A DNA stretch of 7,513 nucleotides, from contig UQSX01000114.1 of NCBI GenBank assembly GCA_900543715.1, positions 1 to 7,513 of the forward strand, in the 5' to 3' direction. The notes under the pieces were generated by a model. That model was not told the origin of the DNA. It made no database searches and was given only the letters and a program-made list of their open reading frames with translations. Position numbers and translations under genes: made by a program. Shown in pieces: positions 1 through 5,459 of this stretch (positions are counted from its first letter, which is position 1; each line of letters begins with the position of its first letter). The stretch comes from an uncultured Blautia sp. (GTDB lineage: Bacteria; Bacillota; Clostridia; Lachnospirales; Lachnospiraceae).

Positions 1-226
1 TAAGAAATCCCAGAATAAAGGAGACCAGAACCGATACGCCGCCCAGCATCTGGATCATAAAATCTATGATCTCATAGGTGGAGCTTCCCAGTACCGACAT
101 GGCCTGCTGAGAATCCAGGGAATTAAAGATATAGAAAATAGCCACGCCCAAGATCAAGGTAAGGAAGTAAATGGCATAGTCTTTAAAACTTTTTTTCATA
201 TTTTTCAGAGAAAGCCTAAAGAACAT
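1..226 (-). CDS. BceB-like ABC transporter permease (FtsX family), N-terminal fragment
   Basis: Only the first 75 codons are inside the window; the rest lies beyond the left edge. The start is an ATG that overlaps the 3' end of the upstream ATPase gene by 11 nt, preceded by GGAGGTGA. The protein begins MFFRLSLKNMKKSFKDYAIY, the typical opening of BceB/VncB/SalY-type permeases of antimicrobial-peptide transporters. A first membrane helix is visible at about residues 17-36, and a second hydrophobic stretch at about 55-75 reaches the edge. Family members are usually 600-670 aa with ten membrane helices and a large extracellular domain, none of which can be checked here. With the ATPase it would form the membrane transporter that removes or detoxifies cell-wall-active peptides and also acts as the sensor for the paired kinase. 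An ATG at codon 10 is a less likely start because family proteins keep the preceding residues. Confidence 0.88.
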   Translation of the reverse strand, partial: MFFRLSLKNMKKSFKDYAIYFLTLILGVAIFYIFNSLDSQQAMSVLGSSTYEIIDFMIQMLGGVSVLVSFILGFL

Positions 227-983
227 CGTTCAGCTCACCTCCCAGCAAAGTGACCACCTCGATAATCCGTCCAAAGAATTCCTTTCTGGAATCCTCCCCT
301 CTGTGAAGCTCGTTAAACAGCTTTCCGTCTTTGATAAAGAGGATACGGTCTGTGTAGCTGGCCGTAAATGCGTCATGGGTCACCATAAGGATCGTAGCTC
401 CCAGCTTCTGATTCATATACTGAAAATTTTCCAGGAGCATACGGGCAGACTTGGAATCCAGGGCTCCGGTAGGCTCATCAGCCAGAACAAGCTGAGGCCT
501 GGTGATCATGGCCCTGGCACAGGCCACCCTCTGTTTCTGCCCTCCGGACATCTCATAGGGATATTTATGGAGCACAGAAGAAATATCCAGCTCTTTTCCG
601 ATTTTTTCTACCTCTTTTACGATTTTCTCCGGCTTTACCCGCTGGATGCTGAGAGCCAGCGCAATGTTTTCATAGGCAGTCAGGGTATCCAGCAGATTAA
701 AATCCTGGAAAATAAATCCCAGCTCTTCTCTGCGGAATTTGTTCAGATGATTCCCCTTAAGCCTGGTGATATCCACGTCATTTATAATGATCTTTCCGCT
801 TGTAACCCGGTCAATGGTAGAAATACAGTTTAAAAGGGTGGTCTTTCCAGATCCGGAAGCCCCCATGATCCCTACGAATTCTCCCTCCTGTACTTCAAAA
901 CTGATCTTATCAAGGGCCTTTGTCAAACTGCCTTTATTTCCATAGTATTTCTCTACATTTGCAACCTCTAATACTGTATGCAT
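216..983 (-). CDS. BceA-like ABC transporter ATP-binding protein
   Basis: This 255-aa cytoplasmic ATPase powers the permease encoded immediately downstream. All nucleotide-binding motifs are intact: Walker A GASGSGKTT at residues 41-49, Q-loop Gln93 in FIFQDFN, signature MSGGQ at 145-149, Walker B LVLADE at 165-170, the D-loop in GALD just after, and the H-loop His203 in VTHD. Its composition matches the MacB/LolD/BceA class of ATPases, whose partners are FtsX-type permeases. The ATG is preceded by AAAGGAG with a 7-nt spacer. The gene starts 81 nt after the kinase and overlaps the permease by 11 nt, so the two transporter halves are translationally coupled. Linkage to an OmpR-type regulator and a short-loop kinase points to a peptide-antibiotic resistance transporter (bacitracin, nisin or a similar compound). 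The actual substrate cannot be read from the sequence. Confidence 0.94.
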   Translation of the reverse strand: MHTVLEVANVEKYYGNKGSLTKALDKISFEVQEGEFVGIMGASGSGKTTLLNCISTIDRVTSGKIIINDVDITRLKGNHLNKFRREELGFIFQDFNLLDTLTAYENIALALSIQRVKPEKIVKEVEKIGKELDISSVLHKYPYEMSGGQKQRVACARAMITRPQLVLADEPTGALDSKSARMLLENFQYMNQKLGATILMVTHDAFTASYTDRILFIKDGKLFNELHRGEDSRKEFFGRIIEVVTLLGGELNDVL

Positions 984-1064
984 GATCCTGCTCCTTTCCT
1001 GTTGATACTCTTATCTTACAGGAAGGACCATTTTCTTCCCATTGATTTGCCTTACACTTTCCTT
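984..1064 (-). promoter_or_regulatory. Kinase-ATPase gap with repeated TGTAAG motifs, possible response-regulator target
   Basis: On the minus strand this gap carries TGTAAG twice (1051-1056 and 1015-1020), 36 nt apart. A TTACA at 1072-1076, in the last kinase codons, makes an inverted TTACA/TGTAA pair with the first copy. BceR-type regulators are known to bind TNACA-N4-TGTAA upstream of their transporter genes. Here the half-sites match, but the spacer is 15 nt rather than 4. I could not find a convincing -35/-10 pair in the gap, so a separate ATPase promoter is only a possibility. Confidence 0.25.
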
Positions 1065-2117
1065 TCATTTTTGTAACCTTTCTTCCCGGATCTCCTCCCC
1101 GGAAAAAATCTCTTCCGTCATGCTCCCTGCAGGAAAGCGGATGACCACCAGACAGCCCTTTCCCTGGGCGGAGACGATCTCGATCCGGTGTCCCATTTTC
1201 TCACAGAGCTTTTTGCACAGATACAGACCGATTCCTGTAGACTTCTTTCCAAGCCTTCCGTTTTCTCCGGTAAAACCCTTCTCCCAGACTCTTGGAAGGT
1301 CCCTGGCAGAAATTCCCATGCCGGTATCTCTCAGATACAGCTTTACCTGTTCCCGTTCTTTTTTTGCATACCACTCCAGGACCCGCTCTCCTTCTCCCAT
1401 ATATTTCACACTGTTGGAAAGGATCTGCTGAAGGATAAAGGCCAGCCACTTGCTGTCTGAATACACCGTTTCTTCAAGATCGTGGCACTGTATGGAGATT
1501 TTCTCTTCCAGAAGGATCTTTCGGTTCTTTTTCAGCACTTCCGCAGTGACCTGTCTTAAAAAGATTTTTTTCAATACATAATCCTTCTCCACATAACTGC
1601 TTCTGGCGTAGAAAAGAGCCTGCTCCGCATAAGCGTCGATCTTGTCAAGTTCCTCTGCCATCCTCTCGTCATAAAACTGCCGGTTATTCTCTACCAGCAG
1701 TTTCCCTGTGGCTATAGGCAGTTTGATCTCATGGACCCACAGTTCGATATACTCTTTATATTCTTTCTGCTTCTGCTGGCAGCTGCTGACCTGCTCGGCC
1801 ATGGACCGTCCCATTTCCCTCATGGCTTTACAGGCAAGTTTTCCCTCCAGAAATTCCGGCTCTTCTAAAATTTCCGCCAGCAGATAGGCCTGGTCCAGAT
1901 CCCGGGTCTTTTCCCTTATCTGATCATAGAATCCTTTTTTTCTCCCATAATCCCAGAAATGGATTCCCAGCCCGGTCAAAAAAATGCTCAATCCTGTCAT
2001 CACCAGGAAATAAACGGGAATCTCTGTAAGCCTTCCGAATAGAATCAGCAGAATGAGCAGAGCCGTACCGGCGCACATGGGCATCCAGTGGTCTTTTAAA
2101 TAGTCTTTGTAACTCAT
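1065..2117 (-). CDS. BceS-like membrane histidine kinase (intramembrane-sensing)
   Basis: This 350-aa sensor kinase has two membrane helices near the N-terminus (about residues 15-29 and 34-52) separated by only a few residues. There is no real extracellular sensor domain, which is the hallmark of BceS/VncS-type kinases that read the state of their partner ABC transporter. A linker with many charged residues leads to the phospho-acceptor His129 in WVHEIKLPIA. The catalytic domain shows N-box Asn235 in ILSNSVKY, the G1 motif DTGMGIS (Asp264), an F-box-like region KGFTG at 280-284, and the G2 motif TGIGLYL at 294-300. All key residues are present. The ATG overlaps the regulator stop codon (ATGA), which indicates tight translational coupling, and no strong separate ribosome site is visible. 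The likely target of phosphorylation is Asp51 of the upstream regulator. Confidence 0.92.
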   Translation of the reverse strand: MSYKDYLKDHWMPMCAGTALLILLILFGRLTEIPVYFLVMTGLSIFLTGLGIHFWDYGRKKGFYDQIREKTRDLDQAYLLAEILEEPEFLEGKLACKAMREMGRSMAEQVSSCQQKQKEYKEYIELWVHEIKLPIATGKLLVENNRQFYDERMAEELDKIDAYAEQALFYARSSYVEKDYVLKKIFLRQVTAEVLKKNRKILLEEKISIQCHDLEETVYSDSKWLAFILQQILSNSVKYMGEGERVLEWYAKKEREQVKLYLRDTGMGISARDLPRVWEKGFTGENGRLGKKSTGIGLYLCKKLCEKMGHRIEIVSAQGKGCLVVIRFPAGSMTEEIFSGEEIREERLQK

Positions 2118-2782
2118 TCCAGCAGATACCCCTGTCCTCTCTTGGTTTTTATTGCCTGAGCCTTTCCTAAAAGCTCCAGCTTAGCCCGAAGCCTGGTCAT
2201 ATTTACTGTAAGGGTATTGTCGTCCACAAACAGTTCGCTGTCCCACAGATCATTGATGATCTGGTCCCTGGATAAAATCTTTCCCCGGTTTCTGGCAAGG
2301 CTGAAGAGGATCCTGCTTTCGTTTCTGGTAAGCTCAATTTCCTGCATACTGTCGCTTATGGTACTTCTGGAGATGTTCAGCCAGAAACCTCCGCAGTCCA
2401 GTCTGTCCTCCTCCTGTTCCCGTCCCCGGGAGCGTTTCAGGACAGCTTCTACATGAGCCAGAAGTATCTGGGGATTAAAGGGCTTTGCTATAAAATCATC
2501 GGCTCCGTAATTCATGCAGAGAAGCTCATTCATTTCCGTATTCTGGCTGGTTATGATCACCACAGGAAGGGAAGTTTTCTTTCTCAGACTCCGGCAGAGA
2601 AACATTCCATCTGTTACCGGAAGGCCGATATCCAGAAGAAGAAGGTCTCCCCCTGCCCCCAGGATACTTTCTTCCAGGTTTTCATAATCAGTAAGCTCCT
2701 TGGTCTCATAGCCATGCATGGAAAAAAATCTGGCCAGTTCTGTCCGCAGTCTGTCATCATCTTCTACAATCAGCAATTTCAT
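2114..2782 (-). CDS. OmpR-family response regulator, BceR/VncR-like
   Basis: This 222-aa two-domain transcription regulator has a receiver domain at residues 1-118 with acidic pocket Glu7-Asp8-Asp9, phospho-acceptor Asp51 in LLLLDIGLP, switch residue Thr78 and Lys100 in AKPF. A winged-helix DNA-binding domain follows at about 125-222 and ends in the usual TKRGQGYLLE wing. The ATG is preceded by GGAGG with a 6-nt spacer. It is the first gene of the regulator-kinase-ATPase-permease set, and its expected targets are the transporter genes downstream. Immediately upstream is a long hairpin whose final U-run touches the ribosome site, so any promoter for this gene probably lies upstream of that structure. 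I did not find a clear one; transcription could also read through from glgA. Confidence 0.93.
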   Translation of the reverse strand: MKLLIVEDDDRLRTELARFFSMHGYETKELTDYENLEESILGAGGDLLLLDIGLPVTDGMFLCRSLRKKTSLPVVIITSQNTEMNELLCMNYGADDFIAKPFNPQILLAHVEAVLKRSRGREQEEDRLDCGGFWLNISRSTISDSMQEIELTRNESRILFSLARNRGKILSRDQIINDLWDSELFVDDNTLTVNMTRLRAKLELLGKAQAIKTKRGQGYLLE

Positions 2783-2793
2783 TTTTTACCTCC

Positions 2794-2869
2794 AAAAAGG
2801 CTGCCGCATTTCACATCATTTCAGCGTGTCAGAACACACTGAACTCATGCCAAACGCAGCAGCCTTTTT
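2794..2869 (-). terminator. Long hairpin between glgA and the regulator: terminator or structured leader
   Basis: The outer arms 2794-2804 and 2859-2869 pair perfectly (AAAAAGGCTGC with GCAGCCTTTTT). The pairing continues through 2805-2811 with 2852-2858, and an inner 10-bp hairpin is formed by 2820-2829 with 2834-2843 around a 4-nt loop. The three imperfect pairs are A-C on the plus strand but G-U on the minus strand, so the structure is best formed in minus-strand RNA, the direction of transcription here. The A-rich 5' arm and U-rich 3' arm resemble an intrinsic terminator for glgA. However, the five U residues are followed directly by the GGAGG of the response-regulator gene rather than by a longer U tract. 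Confidence 0.6.
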
Positions 2870-2880
2870 ATTTATGACCA

Positions 2881-2912
2881 GGAGCTGTCCCACGAAACGT
2901 ATGGGCAGCTCC
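2881..2912 (-). terminator. Hairpin directly after glgA
   Basis: The arms GGAGCTG (2881-2887) and CAGCTCC (2906-2912) pair fully. The stem extends by CCCA/TGGG past a single bulged base, giving 11 pairs around a 9-nt loop. It starts 13 nt after the glgA stop codon. No U-run follows on the minus strand, so on its own it is a poor intrinsic terminator. It may protect the glgA mRNA end, or work together with the larger hairpin that begins 11 nt further on. Confidence 0.45.
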
Positions 2913-2925
2913 CCGTATTCTATCT

Positions 2926-4371
2926 TTAATATCCGATTAGCCAGTTATACATCTCCTCATACTGCTTTGCAGAATTGTTCCAGGAGAAGTCTTTTGCCAT
3001 AGCACGATCGACCATCTTGTTCCATTCTCTCTTCTTATCATAGTATACGCTCTCAGCATAACGAATCGTTGCCAGCATTTCATGGGCATTATAATTTTTA
3101 AAGCTGAAGCCGGTACCGGTACTTTCGTATTCGTTATAAGGCTCTACGGTATCTTTCAGACCTCCGGTCTCTCTTACGATAGGAAGGGTTCCATAGCGCA
3201 GGCTCATAAGCTGGCTCAGGCCGCAGGGCTCGAAAAGCGAAGGCATAAGGAATGCGTCACAGGAAGCATAAATCCTGTGGGACAGAGCATTGTCGTAGAA
3301 AATATTTGCCGATACTTTGCCCTGATACTTCCATGCAAAATGACGGAACATATTCTCATAGCGCTCCTCGCCGGTTCCCAGAACCACGATCTGTACGTTA
3401 TCCTGGCACAGTTCATCCATTACATAGGCTACCAGGTCGAAGCCTTTCTGATCTGTCAGCCTGGATACGACACCGATCAGCATAGCCTTAGGATCTTCGT
3501 TTAATCCCAGCTCTCTCTGAAGGGCTGTCTTATTCTTTACCTTTTCCTTCCGGAAGGTTTTGGCGTTAAAGTTCTTTGCGATCATAGGATCCGTCTGGGG
3601 ATTCCACTCATCATAATCCAGACCGTTGACAATACCTCTCAGGTCGTTGCTGCGGGCTCTCATCAGGCCATCCAGATGTTCTCCGTAAAATTCTGTCTTG
3701 ATCTCCTCTGCATAGGTATTGCTTACAGTGGTGATGGCGTCTGCATATACCAGACCGCCCTTTAACAGGTTGGCATCCTTGTATGCCTCTAACTTATCCG
3801 GTGTGAAGAAGTAAGCCGGCAGTCCTGTCAGCTCACGGATCGTCTTAATGTCCCAGGTTCCCTGGAATTTTAAGTTATGTATGGTCATAACCGTCTTAAT
3901 TCCCTGATAGAAGGGGCTGTCCTGGAAGCCGTCTTTTAAATATACAGGAATCAGTCCTGTCTGCCAGTCATGACAGTGGATCAGGTCAGGCCTGAAATCA
4001 ATGGTCGGCAGGATGGAAAGAGCTGCTTTGGAGAAAAAGGCAAATTTCTCAATGTCAAAGCGGATATCTCCATATGGCTGATAACCTGAGAAATAGTATT
4101 CATTATCAATGAAGTAAAACTTGATTCCATCGTACTCCATCTGCATGATTCCTACATACTCTCTCCGGTAGCCGATATCCATATAGAAATGGGTAATGTA
4201 CTGAAGCTGGTTTTTGTATTCTTCCTTCATGCACATGTATTTCGGAATGATCACTCTCACATCAAAATAGTTTTTGTCAAAACATTTCGGCAGCGCACCT
4301 ACTACATCTGCTAATCCCCCGGTCTTTATAAAAGGCACCGCCTCTGAGGCTACAAATAATATCTTTTTCAC
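2926..4371 (-). CDS. glgA: Glycogen synthase (ADP-glucose type, GT5 family)
   Basis: This 481-aa enzyme adds glucose from ADP-glucose to the growing alpha-1,4-glucan chain in the cytoplasm. The N-terminal Rossmann domain carries the ADP-glucose-binding KTGGLADV motif (Lys16), HDW at 134-136, and TIHN with His165. The C-terminal domain carries SRLTDQKG with Arg304 and Lys309, and the catalytic-face motif FEPCGLSQL with Glu381, followed by ETGGLKDTV. The length is normal for bacterial GlgA (about 475-485 aa) and no key residue is missing. Translation starts at GTG, with AGGAGG 8 nt upstream; there is no competing ATG. The gene follows spo0A by 92 nt with no visible terminator between them. No glgB, glgC, glgD or glgP is present in the window, so its partners must be encoded elsewhere. 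Confidence 0.96.
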   Translation of the reverse strand: MKKILFVASEAVPFIKTGGLADVVGALPKCFDKNYFDVRVIIPKYMCMKEEYKNQLQYITHFYMDIGYRREYVGIMQMEYDGIKFYFIDNEYYFSGYQPYGDIRFDIEKFAFFSKAALSILPTIDFRPDLIHCHDWQTGLIPVYLKDGFQDSPFYQGIKTVMTIHNLKFQGTWDIKTIRELTGLPAYFFTPDKLEAYKDANLLKGGLVYADAITTVSNTYAEEIKTEFYGEHLDGLMRARSNDLRGIVNGLDYDEWNPQTDPMIAKNFNAKTFRKEKVKNKTALQRELGLNEDPKAMLIGVVSRLTDQKGFDLVAYVMDELCQDNVQIVVLGTGEERYENMFRHFAWKYQGKVSANIFYDNALSHRIYASCDAFLMPSLFEPCGLSQLMSLRYGTLPIVRETGGLKDTVEPYNEYESTGTGFSFKNYNAHEMLATIRYAESVYYDKKREWNKMVDRAMAKDFSWNNSAKQYEEMYNWLIGY

Positions 4372-4433
4372 CTAAAAACCCTCCTTGCCACACTTTCTGA
4401 TTATTTGCCCCATTCAGGACTAAATCTACCAGT

Positions 4434-4462
4434 ATTATACCCCATTTTTTTAGCAAAGAAAA
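4434..4462 (-). promoter_or_regulatory. Candidate glgA promoter
   Basis: A perfect -10 hexamer TATAAT is read on the minus strand at 4434-4439, 62 nt upstream of the glgA start. The best -35 at a 17-nt spacing is TTTTCT (4457-4462), only three of six consensus bases and partly beyond the spo0A stop. There is no TGn extended -10. The -10 is convincing but the -35 is weak, so the promoter may need an activator or another sigma factor, or may be a chance match in AT-rich sequence. Confidence 0.4.
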
Positions 4463-4463
4463 G

Positions 4464-5258
4464 TCATTTTTTGTATTCCAGCCGGATTTTGTCTGCAATC
4501 AGAGCGATAAACTCAGAATTCGTAGGTTTTCCCTTCCCCGTACTCACTGTATAGCCAAAAAGTTCATCGATGGTATCCATCTTTCCCCTGCTCCAGGCTA
4601 CTTCAATGGCATGGCGTATGGCTCTTTCCACCCTGCTGGGTGTGGTCTGGTGTTTTTTGGCGATAGTCGGATAGAGAATCTTTGTGATCGAGTTCAGCAT
4701 TTCCATGTCATTTACAGAAAGGATAATAGCGTCCCGCAGATATTGGTATCCCTTAATATGGGCGGGAACACCGATCTCATGTATGATATTGGTCACATCT
4801 GCTTCCAGATTTCTCTCGTAATAGCTGGTACTGTTTTCATAGGCATTGACCTTTCGCAGATCTTTTTTTCTTCCTTCTTTTTCCTGTCGGATATGTTTGA
4901 TCCTGGACAGAAGCATTTCATTGTCAAAGGGCTTGAGGATATAATAATTGGCCCCCAGCTGGAAAGCGTCCTCCGTGATCTGTTCCTGTCCTACTGCAGA
5001 TACGACGATAAATGCCGGATGTTTTTTCAGATTGGAATCTTTTCCAACCCGTTCCATAACGGTCAGGCCGTCTACCTTGGGCATGATGATGTCCAGAAGT
5101 ACCACATCCGGCTCTTTCTCCTTGATAATATCGTATATTTCGGCGCCATTGCTGGCATGTCCAACTAATTCCAGCTCCTGGTCTTCATTTATCAGGTTTC
5201 CAAGTAAATCTAACATTTTTTCATTATCATCTGCTATAGCGACATTTAACTTCTCCAT
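4464..5258 (-). CDS. spo0A: Spo0A, master response regulator of sporulation
   Basis: This 264-aa protein is the phosphorylation-activated transcription factor that starts sporulation and binds TGTCGAA boxes. The receiver domain (about 1-120) has Asp10-Asp11, phospho-acceptor Asp56 in VLLDIIMP, Ser87 at the switch position and Lys109 in LKPF. After a short variable linker (about 128-148), the conserved C-terminal effector domain runs from about 150 to the end. It includes the recognition-helix region [20 protein letters not shown] at 206-225 and the KPTNSEFIA tail conserved in Spo0A. The ATG has GGAGG 7 nt upstream. Length and domain order match the family. It follows spoIVB as in most endospore formers, with its own sigma-A-type promoter in the gap. 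No phosphorelay kinase or phosphotransferase is encoded nearby. Confidence 0.98.
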   Translation of the reverse strand: MEKLNVAIADDNEKMLDLLGNLINEDQELELVGHASNGAEIYDIIKEKEPDVVLLDIIMPKVDGLTVMERVGKDSNLKKHPAFIVVSAVGQEQITEDAFQLGANYYILKPFDNEMLLSRIKHIRQEKEGRKKDLRKVNAYENSTSYYERNLEADVTNIIHEIGVPAHIKGYQYLRDAIILSVNDMEMLNSITKILYPTIAKKHQTTPSRVERAIRHAIEVAWSRGKMDTIDELFGYTVSTGKGKPTNSEFIALIADKIRLEYKK

Positions 5259-5342
5259 TACTTATCCTCCATATATTTGTTGCCATATTCCTCAGAAAAT
5301 GACGGGCGCCCTGTAGAATCGCCATTTCCAAAGACTATTAGT

Positions 5343-5371
5343 ATTATATTATCTGTGGTTTTCAGAATCAA
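5343..5371 (-). promoter_or_regulatory. Sigma-A-type promoter of spo0A
   Basis: On the minus strand TTGATT (5366-5371) is followed after exactly 17 nt by TATAAT (5343-5348): four of six -35 bases and six of six -10 bases at ideal spacing. The predicted start is near 5336, giving an untranslated leader of roughly 77 nt. That leader contains the 8-nt palindrome GGGCGCCC at 5304-5311. I saw no clear sigma-H promoter in the gap, although B. subtilis uses one for spo0A. Confidence 0.72.
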
Positions 5372-5372
5372 G

Positions 5373-5435
5373 CTAAATCATATTACAATTAGCGATATAT
5401 TCTGATAACTTTTCTTCTTTTTCGACATTTTTCAT
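5373..5435 (-). CDS. Candidate 20-residue small ORF between spoIVB and spo0A
   Basis: An ATG at 5435 with GGAGG placed 6 nt upstream (5442-5446) opens a 20-codon frame, MKNVEKEEKLSEYIANCNMI, ending in TAG. It starts 24 nt after the spoIVB stop, and its own stop is 1 nt from the -35 of the spo0A promoter. It therefore fills the otherwise empty upstream half of the gap and could be translated only from spoIVB read-through RNA. A perfect Spo0A box lies inside codons 3-5. The peptide is charged at the N-terminal half, has one Cys, and has no signal or membrane segment. I do not recognise it. It could be a real small protein, a leader peptide that affects spo0A expression, or a chance frame whose ribosome site is coincidental. 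Confidence 0.42.
   Translation of the reverse strand: MKNVEKEEKLSEYIANCNMI
5421..5427 (-). promoter_or_regulatory. Spo0A box upstream of spo0A
   Basis: The minus strand reads TGTCGAA, a perfect match to the 0A box bound by phosphorylated Spo0A. It lies about 50 nt upstream of the -35 of the spo0A promoter (centred near -88 from the predicted start), after the spoIVB stop. Autoregulation of spo0A through upstream 0A boxes is established in Bacillus. A 7-nt match can also occur by chance, but its position in the promoter gap of spo0A favours function. Confidence 0.55.
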
Positions 5436-5459
5436 ATCCACCCTCCAGAGAAGGCAGTT

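Noticed and set aside
303..833. Long plus-strand ORF (176 codons) opposite the ABC ATPase gene
   Set aside because: It is antisense to a gene with all ATPase motifs intact, has no recognisable domain, and reflects codon bias of the real gene. The other plus-strand ORFs were set aside for the same reason.
2817..2849. 10-codon ATG frame inside the long hairpin after glgA
   Set aside because: It has no ribosome site, and the sequence is explained by the hairpin arms.
3436..4290. Spo0A-box-like heptamers (GGTCGAA, TGCCGAA) within glgA
   Set aside because: They are imperfect or variant matches inside coding sequence, far from any promoter, and expected by chance.
5304..5311. GGGCGCCC palindrome in the spo0A leader
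   Set aside because: The arms touch with no loop, so it cannot form a useful hairpin. It could be a dimer-protein site, but nothing else supports that.
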